Source: CAIVVT01 sp963838205 (GTDB lineage: Bacteria; Acidobacteriota; Terriglobia; Bryobacterales; Bryobacteraceae). Taken from it: a stretch of 64,000 bases of DNA. Under the pieces are notes generated by a model. The model saw only the letters and a program-made list of their open reading frames with translations. It made no database searches and was not told the origin of the DNA. The stretch lies in the NCBI GenBank assembly GCA_963838205.1, contig CAWIQF010000016.1:15646-79645 (forward strand), in the 5' to 3' direction. The position numbers and the translations under genes are program-made. Below are positions 16,986-25,254 of the stretch, piece by piece. Positions within the stretch are counted from its first letter, which is position 1, and the number at the start of each line of letters is the position of its first letter.

Positions 16986-18125
16986 ATGAAACCACGCGAT
17001 CGCGTAAGAATGTCGCTGGCCCACCAGAAGCCAGACCGCTGCCCCATGCAGATCAGCTTTACTCCGGAGTTCGCCGTGAGGCTGCGCGCGGATCTCCATC
17101 AGACCGGCCAGTCCGTCCATAACCCGCACGGCGGCGGCAACACCTACGAACTCGAGCGCGCGCTCGGCGAAGATCTGCTGCTCACATCGGTCGGCTGGGC
17201 CAACTCGTATTACTCCAACCAGACCTACGCCGGCGGGGCGGACACCTACACCGACGAGTGGGGCGTACTGTGGAAAAGCGCTCCCTACGAGACGCGCTTT
17301 GGGTCCGGGTTCTATACCGAGATCGCCGGCCACCCGCTGGCCGATGCCCGCGCCCTGGATTCCTACCATCCGCCGGACCCGCACCGCCCGGAGCTGTATC
17401 ACGAAGCCGAACGCCTCATCGCCGCCCATCAGCGCGACTACTGGATCGTCGGCGTCACCGTTACTACCATCTTCGAGACCGCCTGGGCCCTGCGCGGCCT
17501 GGAGCGCATGTTGATGGATTTCGTGGAAGACCCGGAACTCGCCGAGACCATTCTCGAGATTCCCTTCCGCTATCACCTGGCCGCCGCCCGGCGTCTGGTC
17601 GAGATGGGCGTCGATATGATCTGGACGGGAGACGACGTAGGCACGCAACGCGGCATGCTGCTTTCTCCCGGCGCCTGGCGCCGTTTCTTCAAACCGCGCA
17701 TGGCCGAATTCATCTCCACCTTGAAAAGGATCAACCCCGAAGTCAAGGTCGCCTATCATTCCGACGGCAACATCGAATCGATCATCCCCGAATTGATCGA
17801 GATCGGCATAGACGTGCTCAATCCAGTGCAGCCGGCCTGCATGGATCCCAGCAAGCTGAAACGGCAATATGGAGACAAGCTGTGCTTCTGGGGCACCATC
17901 GACGAGCAGTACACCCTGCCTTTCGGAACCCCCGAGGAGGTCCGCGCACAAGTGCTCGAGCGCCTGAAAACCGTTGGCGCCGACGGTGGGCTGATACTCG
18001 CCCCAACGCACCACGTGCAGTTGGACACGCCGCTCGAAAACTTCTGGGCCATGGTCCGCGCCATTACTGGCGAGCAGGGGTCGGAGCCGGAGTCGAAGAA
18101 CATCCTGGAGGCGCATGGAGGATAG
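16986..18125 (+). CDS. Uroporphyrinogen-decarboxylase-family (URO-D/MtaA-like) protein 1
   Basis: AAGGAG precedes the ATG by five bases. The 379-residue protein has the URO-D barrel: an N-terminal RDRVRMSLAHQKPDRCPM typical of the family's methyltransferase-like branch, then GVTVTTIFETAW, VDMIWTGDDVGTQRGMLLSP, VKVAYHSDGN and FWGTIDEQYTL near the C-terminus. The Arg residues of the porphyrin-binding loop of true HemE are not evident, so it is unlikely to be heme biosynthesis. The branch includes corrinoid:coenzyme M methyltransferases (MtaA/MtbA/CmuA) and many uncharacterised proteins next to glycosidases. Here the position of the Zn site reads HSDGN without Cys, so methyltransferase chemistry is uncertain. 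It overlaps the next gene by 11 bp. Confidence 0.85.
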   Translation: MKPRDRVRMSLAHQKPDRCPMQISFTPEFAVRLRADLHQTGQSVHNPHGGGNTYELERALGEDLLLTSVGWANSYYSNQTYAGGADTYTDEWGVLWKSAPYETRFGSGFYTEIAGHPLADARALDSYHPPDPHRPELYHEAERLIAAHQRDYWIVGVTVTTIFETAWALRGLERMLMDFVEDPELAETILEIPFRYHLAAARRLVEMGVDMIWTGDDVGTQRGMLLSPGAWRRFFKPRMAEFISTLKRINPEVKVAYHSDGNIESIIPELIEIGIDVLNPVQPACMDPSKLKRQYGDKLCFWGTIDEQYTLPFGTPEEVRAQVLERLKTVGADGGLILAPTHHVQLDTPLENFWAMVRAITGEQGSEPESKNILEAHGG

Positions 18126-19257
18126 ATTCTGCACTGCCCGCCAGCGGATCTTTGACGCCTACAGTTATCGCGACAGCGGCGAGATGCCGGTGCTCATCAT
18201 GGACGTGAATTACTGGCTGTCGGGCGAGACGCCGGCATTGATTCCGGAGACTTATTTCACGGATCCGGCCGCGATGCTGGACTACCAGGAGGTCAAGATC
18301 AGGCGTCACCTCAACACCTTCGACGATGACTATATCCCTAACCTGATGCCGTGGTACGGCACAGTCGTAGTGCCTTCCGCGATTGGCAGCCGCGTCGCGT
18401 TCCAGCGCGGCATGGATCCAGCCGTGGAAGGGGTATTCATCGAACGCCCGGAAGAGATCCGCAAGCTGCAGCCGCCGGACCCTCACAAAGACGGCCTGAT
18501 GCCGCGCGTGCTGCACTCGATTCGCTACTTCCGCGAGCACTCCAGCTTGCCAGTCGTCTTCACCGACGCCCAGGGGCCGCTTAATATAGCCCTGACCCTC
18601 TGCGGTGTGGAGAATCTGTTCGTTTGGACTTACGATTATCCCAATCTGGTGCATGAGCTCATGGATCTCGCGACCGAGGTCCTGATCGCCTGGATCCGCC
18701 TTCAGAAACAGTATGCCGGCCAGCCTGAATGCGGCGGCGCCTTCCCGCACTCTATCCTGTTGCCTCCGGGTTTTGGTGGCGTTTGTATCTCGGACGACGA
18801 CTGCGGACTGATGTCGCCGCGCATGTACCGGGAGTTCGTCGTTCCCTACAACAGCCGCGTGCTTAAAGCGTTCGGGGGCGGCACCTTGCACTTCTGCGGC
18901 CGCGCCGAGCAACAAATCGAGAACTTCCTGGCTACGGAAGGTCTGACCGGCGTCAACAACTTCTGCATGGGCGACTTCCGCCAGATCCGCAGAATGCAGG
19001 ATCTGTTTGAGGATCGGCTGGCGATCATGGTCTGTGATTTCACGCCGCTCCACATCGAGCGGTACTATGCTGAACTTCTCTCGTTTCTTCGCCCTAAAGG
19101 CGTCATCCTGGCCACCTATCCGGCGCCGGAATTGGCAATGGAGGACGGTAAGTACAAATTGGTGCCGCGCGCTGGCGCGCAACTCGCCATCGAGTCGGCG
19201 CGCACCATCGGACCCCGCCTGTCCAGACCCCGCAAATTATTGAGAGCACTGTCATGA
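18115..19257 (+). CDS. Uroporphyrinogen-decarboxylase-family protein 2, with HxC motif
   Basis: GGAGG precedes this ATG, which lies inside the end of URO-D protein 1. The 380-residue product has the same barrel (VVFTDAQGPLNIALTLCGVE, ISDDDCGLMSPRMYREFVVP) but carries LHFCGRAEQ in the strand where the methyltransferase branch (MtaA, MtbA, CmuA) has its zinc-binding His-x-Cys; VILATYPAPEL follows near the end, where those enzymes have a further ligand. Two different paralogues in one operon suggest a heteromer or consecutive steps. No corrinoid-binding protein is encoded nearby. The stop overlaps the GH42 start (ATGA), so translation is coupled. Confidence 0.85.
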   Translation: MEDRFCTARQRIFDAYSYRDSGEMPVLIMDVNYWLSGETPALIPETYFTDPAAMLDYQEVKIRRHLNTFDDDYIPNLMPWYGTVVVPSAIGSRVAFQRGMDPAVEGVFIERPEEIRKLQPPDPHKDGLMPRVLHSIRYFREHSSLPVVFTDAQGPLNIALTLCGVENLFVWTYDYPNLVHELMDLATEVLIAWIRLQKQYAGQPECGGAFPHSILLPPGFGGVCISDDDCGLMSPRMYREFVVPYNSRVLKAFGGGTLHFCGRAEQQIENFLATEGLTGVNNFCMGDFRQIRRMQDLFEDRLAIMVCDFTPLHIERYYAELLSFLRPKGVILATYPAPELAMEDGKYKLVPRAGAQLAIESARTIGPRLSRPRKLLRALS

Positions 19258-21335
19258 AAACAAATATCGCTCTATTCCTCCTGATTTCGGCCGCCCTGAC
19301 CGCGGCTGAACCACGCATAATCCCAGACCAGTTCCTCTATGGGGCCAGCACTTATCCCGAGCTGCAGACTCGCGCAGAATGGAACCGCATGCTGGACCAG
19401 TTCCAAAAGGCTCACTTCAAAGTCGTCCGGGTGAGCGAGTCCTCCTGGGGCAACCTGGAAACCGCTCCGGGCAAGTATAACTTCGGCTGGCTGAAGGACT
19501 ACCTCGACGATGTCCAGCGCCATGGAATGAAAGCCATACTCGGCACCTCCAGCTACATCGCGCCGCAGTGGTTGAGCGCCAAGCACCCCGAGATGCTCGT
19601 GCAGAACCAACCCGGCTGGAGCACCCACCCGATGGCTCGTAAGGCCGTCTGCATCAACCAGCCGCTCTACCGCCAGGCCGTGCGCAGCTACATCCTGGCC
19701 CTTGGCCGGGCGTTCAAGGACCACCCGGCCGTGATCGGGTGGCAGCTCGACAATGAAATTGAAGCCATCCTCGGCGCGCCTTGTTATTGCCCTGTCTGCG
19801 AGAGGAAATGGCGCGACTGGCTCAGCGCGACCTATCACTCCCCCGCCGAATTCAACCACCGCCTGAAGCTGGTGAGCTGGGGCATGGAAGTGGACTCGCT
19901 CGATGACGTGCCGCAGCCTCGCCCGGGCGGCGACGGAGGCCTGGGAGCGCTCAGACTCGCCCACCTCCATTTCAGGCGCGACTGCATCCTGAACTTTTTC
20001 ATCGAACAGAAGCAGGCGCTGCGCGAGGCCGGTGTCACACACTGGATCACCACCGACTGGAATACAGTCTGGGACGCGCTCGCTGATGACCCGCTGGCGC
20101 GTAAGTCCCTGGACGTGGCCAGCCTGAACTTCTACCAGCCATCGGGCGAGAACCCGACGTTCTTCAAGGAGCTGGCCTGGCACCTCGACATGCACCGCTC
20201 GGCCCACGGGCTGGGTGCCTTTATGACCACCGAGACCCGCGTCGGCGTGGCCGGCGATACCGTACAGTATGATGACTTCCCATCCCATGACCAGTTCCGC
20301 ATGTGGATGCTGCAGCCTGCCGCCTATGGCGCATTCGGACTGATGTACTGGTCTGGCAACCGCTGGATTGGCGGCCACTGGCCGCATTGGGGCGGCGTTC
20401 TGGACTGGACGGGTCAACCCGAACCGGACTTCTCCTGGCTGACCGAATTGGGCGAGTTCTTCGATAAGAACAGCGACCGCCTGCTCAAGTATCCGGTCGA
20501 TGCCAGCGCGGCCGTTCTGACCGACTTCGACCAGCGCGCGGCTCTGGACGTCTACCCGCACACGCCTGCCAGCAGGAAAGTGCTCGTCGAAGTCTTTGAC
20601 ACACTGCATCGGCTGGGTATCGGCGCCGACAGCTTGAACTTCCACGAGGCCGCCACGCCCGGCAAGCTGTCCAGGTACGCCCTGGTCGTGATTCCAGCGG
20701 CCACGGCGCTGGATGGAGAGGCCGTCGTACCGGCCCTGCGCCAATATGTCGAGAACGGCGGGAACCTGGTGATCACGCCCTTTACGGCCTACCAGTCCTG
20801 GGACGGGCTCTTCCGCAACGACGGCTTCGGGGCGAATCTGAAGAGCCTCACAGGCGTGCTAACCCGAACCGCGCGACGCATGGGAACCGCGCCCGGACGC
20901 CAGCCTGCGGTCGAATGGCAGAACCAATCCTCGCCGGTTGGAATCGACGGGTATTGCGAGTTTATGGATGTTGCGCCCGAAGTCGAGGTATTCGGTAAGT
21001 TCCGGAGCTCCGACGAAGTCTTGGACGGCCGCCCGGCTGCAACCCGCCGCCGCCTGGGTAAGGGCAGTGTCATCCGCCTGGCCTTCTGGCCTGCAGATGC
21101 CTCGGCACTGCAGTTCTTCCGCCAGCTTAACCCGTCCGGTTCCCACCTGCTCGGGTCTGGCGTTCCGGCAGGCGTTCAAGCCGTGCCGCGCACCGATAAA
21201 AGCATGTTCATCCTCAACACATCTTCGAAGCCGGTCGGACTTCAACTCAGCCGCCCGGGCCTCGACCGGCTCTCCGGGAAGAAACTGGAGGGCTCTCTGA
21301 ATCTGCCTGGCTACGGCGTGCTCTGGGTCGAGTAA
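19254..21335 (+). CDS. GH42 family beta-galactosidase, exported
   Basis: The 693-residue product starts with a signal peptide (~18 residues: KTNIALFLLISAALTAA), so it is periplasmic or surface bound. The TIM barrel (~20-390) has GH42 features: FLYGASTYPE, VVRVSESSWGNLET, the acid/base Glu in IGWQLDNEIEAI (~168) with the following CYCPVCERKW Cys cluster typical of GH42 zinc sites, and the nucleophile Glu in FMTTETRVG (~327). A flavodoxin-like trimerisation domain (~410-620: YALVVIPAATALD, YVENGGNLVITPFTAYQS) and a small C-terminal beta domain (VLWVE end) follow. The family hydrolyses terminal beta-galactosides and some beta-fucosides or arabinosides. It is translationally coupled to URO-D protein 2. 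Confidence 0.92.
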   Translation: MKTNIALFLLISAALTAAEPRIIPDQFLYGASTYPELQTRAEWNRMLDQFQKAHFKVVRVSESSWGNLETAPGKYNFGWLKDYLDDVQRHGMKAILGTSSYIAPQWLSAKHPEMLVQNQPGWSTHPMARKAVCINQPLYRQAVRSYILALGRAFKDHPAVIGWQLDNEIEAILGAPCYCPVCERKWRDWLSATYHSPAEFNHRLKLVSWGMEVDSLDDVPQPRPGGDGGLGALRLAHLHFRRDCILNFFIEQKQALREAGVTHWITTDWNTVWDALADDPLARKSLDVASLNFYQPSGENPTFFKELAWHLDMHRSAHGLGAFMTTETRVGVAGDTVQYDDFPSHDQFRMWMLQPAAYGAFGLMYWSGNRWIGGHWPHWGGVLDWTGQPEPDFSWLTELGEFFDKNSDRLLKYPVDASAAVLTDFDQRAALDVYPHTPASRKVLVEVFDTLHRLGIGADSLNFHEAATPGKLSRYALVVIPAATALDGEAVVPALRQYVENGGNLVITPFTAYQSWDGLFRNDGFGANLKSLTGVLTRTARRMGTAPGRQPAVEWQNQSSPVGIDGYCEFMDVAPEVEVFGKFRSSDEVLDGRPAATRRRLGKGSVIRLAFWPADASALQFFRQLNPSGSHLLGSGVPAGVQAVPRTDKSMFILNTSSKPVGLQLSRPGLDRLSGKKLEGSLNLPGYGVLWVE

Positions 21336-21415
21336 GACGGTATCAACGCCGATTGAGGTTGTGAAGCAGCTAGCGGACACTGGGCGCGAATGCAATTTTG
21401 AGCAAGCGCCGGCGT

Positions 21416-23356
21416 CTACCGCACGACGACCACCGACGCCGTACCGTGCCGCGTGACGGACACGACAGCGACGCCCGGCCCCGCCGAGACAACTGCATCG
21501 TAGGGTTCCCCGTCGGCAGAATAAACCCGGGCCGATTTCAACTTGCCCGCATCCCGCACATGTAGTGTGACCGTCGCCGCCTCCGATCCCGCCGCACCAC
21601 GCGACCGGTGTCGCGTTCGCGAAGTTAGCGGCGCCACGTACTCTCCCGCGCCGTTGATGAACAGGTTAACGTCGTTGTCGCCGGTCGTCGCGACGCAGTG
21701 CGGCTCCAGCACCTGCCGCTTCCCGATCAGAGGGTCGAACAGCGGCGCATACAGCTCCAGCATGCCCGCCGCTCCCGGGTTCGGCTTCTGCTGCGAGATC
21801 GGGAACTCGTGCGCAATCATCTGTGGGAACACCGCGAACTGCAACCGCAGCTTCAACTGCTTCTCAAACTCCAGCAGGTCCGAATGATAGTCCACGCGCA
21901 TGTGCCAGGCCGACACGGGCCGGTACGGCGCCAGGTAGGCCAGCGCCGGGACGTAGTCGTTCTCGTGGCAATAGCCGTCCACGTCGCGCAGCACTTCCAC
22001 ACGGTAGAACTGATTGACGAATACGCGCTTGCCCGCCTCGTGGGCCAAGCGGCACACCGACTGCACCGCTTCGGCCACCGGCCCGGCCATGTTCTCCGCC
22101 GGACGATCGCCGACCATCGTGACTCCGTCGTCATGGCCGTAATCGTAACCGCTGGCCCAATCCAGACGGTCGATAATGAAACCTTCGATGCCGGGCAACC
22201 GCCGCAGGTGCCGCCGCACCTGCTCCTCGAGTACGGGCCACAGTGACAATCCCCGGCGCGGGTTCATGGCCATGGCGCCCTCCCAGGTTGGGATGTCGCG
22301 ATCCCGCTCGTCCTTGATGAGAGCGTCCGCAAATCTCTCCCTGAGCAGCCGGGCCGCCTCGGCCGCATCTCCTTTGGCCCCGCCCGCACCGCCATACTCG
22401 GTCACGTTGAAGTAGGCGTAGACGCCGATCCCGTGTTCCCGCATGACGCGAAGGAACGCATTGATCTTCTCGTCGCTCGTCTTTTCGCCCAGCTTCCACC
22501 AGCGCGCGTAAGTGTAGGGTTCCCACTCCGCCGCGTCGGGCAGATAGTCGCCCAGCCAGGTGAACCAGAAACTCGACCACATGTACCGCACGTGCTGCCG
22601 GGCCATTTCCGCGAAATCCGGATGATTTTGGATGTGGTGATACCAAAAAGCGCCTTCGGCGTTGCCGCGCGGCAAGGCGGGCTCGAAGTATGCGGGGAAG
22701 TCGCCGCTATATGCCTTCAGCGCGCCCCGGTAATCGGCGGCATGGGTGTAAAAGAGTACCCGCAGTGCGGCGGGCTTGCCGCCGCCCATGGCCCGGTGCC
22801 CCAGGGTCAGACGCAGCACGCGCCCACCGATCCACTCCACCTGAAAATGCGGAATCTCCGCATCAGCGGGCAGCGCCACCGTCAGCGCCTCGTCCGCTTT
22901 GGGGTCCATCACGCTGACCAGTGGCAGAACATAGGCTTTGCCGGTATCCCAGGCCATCTGTCCGTAAGGGACGGGTCGATAGGCCGGTTGCGCCGCAACG
23001 TCCATCTCGCCATCGTTTGACGGCGTGAATATACGCAACCCGGGCGCCAGCACAGGCAGGTCGATGGTAACCTCGTGTCCGGCGCGCTTTCCCGGATCGG
23101 TGAACAGAAGGTCCCATTGCAGCCCGCCTCGCCCCGCGCTCCAGCGTGATTCCGTTTTCGCACCGCCGGAGACATTCGTTACCTCATTGCGCACACTCAC
23201 GCGCACCGGTTCGTCCAGCCACAATCGCCCCGCCGACCGAATTCGAACCGGCATGCCCTCGCCGTCAAACCGGCAGACCAACTGACCGCTTTGCACGGTA
23301 TCGGCAGCGCGCACCGCCGCGGACGGAGCCACCAACATCAGGAGAGCGAGCCACAT
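21416..23356 (-). CDS. Exported TIM-barrel protein, putative glycoside hydrolase, family uncertain
   Basis: ATG at 23356 is chosen because a short signal peptide follows directly (MWLALLMLVAPSAAVRA). The ~646-residue protein has an N-terminal beta-sandwich (~20-240: LVCRFDGEGMPVRIRSAG, LRIFTPSNDGEMDV), a barrel-like middle (~265-540: ADYRGALKAY, FNVTEYGG, GIEGFIIDRLDWASGYDYGH with Asp at a strand end, RVFVNQFYRVEVL) and a C-terminal beta domain (~560-646). Asp/Glu at the barrel strand ends (IIDRLDW, NVTEYG) look catalytic, but I cannot assign a GH family. It converges on the GH42 operon with only 80 bp between stops, so it is likely part of the same carbohydrate locus. Confidence 0.65.
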   Translation of the reverse strand: MWLALLMLVAPSAAVRAADTVQSGQLVCRFDGEGMPVRIRSAGRLWLDEPVRVSVRNEVTNVSGGAKTESRWSAGRGGLQWDLLFTDPGKRAGHEVTIDLPVLAPGLRIFTPSNDGEMDVAAQPAYRPVPYGQMAWDTGKAYVLPLVSVMDPKADEALTVALPADAEIPHFQVEWIGGRVLRLTLGHRAMGGGKPAALRVLFYTHAADYRGALKAYSGDFPAYFEPALPRGNAEGAFWYHHIQNHPDFAEMARQHVRYMWSSFWFTWLGDYLPDAAEWEPYTYARWWKLGEKTSDEKINAFLRVMREHGIGVYAYFNVTEYGGAGGAKGDAAEAARLLRERFADALIKDERDRDIPTWEGAMAMNPRRGLSLWPVLEEQVRRHLRRLPGIEGFIIDRLDWASGYDYGHDDGVTMVGDRPAENMAGPVAEAVQSVCRLAHEAGKRVFVNQFYRVEVLRDVDGYCHENDYVPALAYLAPYRPVSAWHMRVDYHSDLLEFEKQLKLRLQFAVFPQMIAHEFPISQQKPNPGAAGMLELYAPLFDPLIGKRQVLEPHCVATTGDNDVNLFINGAGEYVAPLTSRTRHRSRGAAGSEAATVTLHVRDAGKLKSARVYSADGEPYDAVVSAGPGVAVVSVTRHGTASVVVVR

Positions 23357-23995
23357 GCCCGATAGCCTACCACCCAGATCATTCTCGGGGAAGCAGAGTT
23401 CAGGGGTTTGGTCCGACAGCACTCCACGCCACTTCAAGTCCCACCCGGTGAGTAATCTGAGTAATCAACGTAGACAAGCACACGTGCAATCCGGTGCGTG
23501 GCAGTGGAATTGAAGAGGCCCGTCTTCGTGATCACCTGCGCGCGCCGCGAGGAGGACATGGCGCGGGTGTCCGCGGTCGCGTAAGACGTGGGATTCAGTC
23601 GGGATTGGAAGGGCCCGGCCGCGCGCCGGGCTCTTTTGTATTGGGTGCCGAGCATGTTCGATAGCTCGGGGGTGGAAGTCCCCATCACAACCTGATGGAG
23701 GTGAAGTGATAGCGAAGCGCAAGGGATTCACGTGTCCTTGACGTCGGCCGTGGTGAGGTGTTGTGCGATGTCCGCGTTGCGTCGTTTCTGGTAAAACGGC
23801 GTGGGCTGTCGTTTTCGCAATCGGTTGAGGCATGGCAGCCGGTACCTTTAGGACATCGACCTTCATGTCGGGCTACGGACCCTTATGATGCGGCTTGCAT
23901 GACTGGAGGTGCTGGTGCACGACGCTGCAGCACTCAAAGCGCGCACTCTGGAGTCTTGGATGACAGCCCGCGTCGAGAATTGGGAGGCACTGTCG
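23357..23995. other. Intergenic region with a terminator and possible gene remnants
   Basis: No complete gene is seen in these 640 bp. A plus-strand frame ending at a TAA near 23584 reads ELKRPVFVITCARREEDMAR, which could be the C-terminus of a lost gene, and a strong hairpin with a T tract follows at 23611-23637. Near 23665-23680, CGGGGGTGGAAGTCCCC recalls the 5' domain of bacterial group II introns, but no reverse transcriptase or domain V was found, so this is weak. Confidence 0.4.
23611..23637 (+). terminator. Rho-independent terminator-like hairpin
   Basis: GCCCGGC (23613-23619) pairs with GCCGGGC (23625-23631) across a short GC-rich loop, extended by G-C and A-T pairs outside, and CTCTTTTG follows. 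It would end a plus-strand transcript, yet no intact plus-strand gene lies just upstream. Confidence 0.6.
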
Positions 23996-24892
23996 TCAGC
24001 GAGCCAAGGCCCGATCCCGGCCCGGATGCAGAGCGCGCAATAACTCAGGGAACGCTCGAAAGTAATCTTCGAGAGTCAGCGGCGCCGTTCCGGTGAAACG
24101 AAGAACCGTATCGCTCGTGCGCTGCAGTTCGCCCGCCGCAATCGCCTCGAACCAACCAACGGATAAATCGACGCGCCAGGCCAACGGTTCCAGGCGGCTC
24201 AACCGCTCTCGTGCCACGTCCCCAGCCTCATCTTCAAACCGAAGCGGCCGAGCCACCAGAATGGACAGCCGTCTGGCCACGTCGGCAACGCTCAGAGCCT
24301 CGGGTCCGGTCACATCGTAGATGCCTGCGGGCGCCTTTCGCAGTGCCGCGGCCGCGGTCCGGGCGACATCCTCTCGCGAAACAAATGCGCCTCGCCCCTG
24401 TTGCGCCGGCCCGCGGACCACGCCGCCGGCGTCGAATTTTTCAAGGAACATGTCGAGGTAAAAGGCATTACGAAGTACGGTGCATGGGAGGCCCGTAGCG
24501 AAGAGGTATTGCTCGCTCAAGTAATGATCGCGGGAGAACGGATACTTCGAGTCCGGAGCAGCTCCTTGCAGAGACAGATAGACGACGTGTCCTACATGCG
24601 CACGCGCAGCCGCCTCAAACGCATTCCTGTGCAACCGCGCCCGCTCTCCCGGCTCGCCGGACGCAGAGACCACGAGCGCCGTGCTGACTCCTTCGAAGGC
24701 GTTCTTCAGCGTCGCGGTTTCGGAAAAGTCGCCGCGAACCGTCTCCGCTCCCGGCAGCGTCGGTGCGCGCTGCGGGCTGCGGGTCATCAAACGCAGGATA
24801 TGTCCGTCGTGCGCCAACAATTCGGCCGTGCGCCGGGCGACCCGTCCGGAGCTGCCAGTAATCAGGATCACACCGGGCCGGGGAGTCTTCAT
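23996..24892 (-). CDS. NmrA/QOR2-like NAD(P)-binding Rossmann protein
   Basis: The ATG at 24892 places the nucleotide-binding motif at the N-terminus: GVILITGSSGRVARRTAELL, with the GxxGxxA fingerprint, then LRLMTRSPQRAP. The ~298-residue product has the layout of atypical short-chain dehydrogenases of the NmrA/QOR2 kind: GDFSETATLKNAFEGV, ALVVSASGE, VVYLSLQGAA, FSRDHYLSEQYL (Tyr without the usual YxxxK), TVLRNAFYLDMF and FVSREDVARTAAAAL. Such proteins act as NAD(P)H sensors or quinone reductases; the substrate is not evident. The frame is open for 58 codons further upstream, but without family features. It stands alone on this strand. Confidence 0.85.
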   Translation of the reverse strand: MKTPRPGVILITGSSGRVARRTAELLAHDGHILRLMTRSPQRAPTLPGAETVRGDFSETATLKNAFEGVSTALVVSASGEPGERARLHRNAFEAAARAHVGHVVYLSLQGAAPDSKYPFSRDHYLSEQYLFATGLPCTVLRNAFYLDMFLEKFDAGGVVRGPAQQGRGAFVSREDVARTAAAALRKAPAGIYDVTGPEALSVADVARRLSILVARPLRFEDEAGDVARERLSRLEPLAWRVDLSVGWFEAIAAGELQRTSDTVLRFTGTAPLTLEDYFRAFPELLRALHPGRDRALAR

Positions 24893-25254
24893 GGTTGAAC
24901 CGCCAACCTTACGGCAGGGCGTCAACCGCCATGGTATCGCGAGGCGGAGTTCAGGGCCTGAGTGCGCGCGACGAGCATCGCTTTGCAGGCCATGGAGCAC
25001 CTGGTCACGGATGACCCCGATGAAACGGTGATGTACGTCAAATACCCTACTGTCGCGCAAGCCCATTCCACATAGAGTGTGAACGCTCGTTTGACCGGGT
25101 TTTGTTCCGAACGCACACTTGCACCTTTGAGAAGCGCAACCAGAACACTCGCCGACGGCCGTCGCCCATCGACACGGGCGTTAAGGGTCATTATCGGTTG
25201 CTGTTCCGCCTGCTTGGCGTGAGCTCTGCCGAGCTGACGTTTTAGCGCCGATTC
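24893..25254. other. Intergenic, nothing certain
   Basis: No recognisable gene. A short plus-strand frame near 24970-25070 (ALQAMEHLVTDDPDETVMYV) has a protein-like composition and could be a relic, but it is too short to assign. The promoter for the NmrA-like gene should lie here. Confidence 0.35.

Noticed and set aside
16815..18134. 439-codon minus-strand frame
   Set aside because: Shadow of URO-D-family gene 1.
16986..19257. Heme biosynthesis gene hemE
   Set aside because: Both proteins belong to the methyltransferase-like branch, lack the HemE N-terminal Arg motif, and sit in a glycosidase operon.
19272..20744. 490-codon minus-strand frame
   Set aside because: Shadow of the GH42 gene, which has catalytic motifs and a translational overlap with its neighbour.
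23660..23720. Group II intron 5' end
   Set aside because: Only a short GGGGGTGGAAGTCCCC-type similarity; no reverse transcriptase, domain V or 5' GUGCG consensus found.
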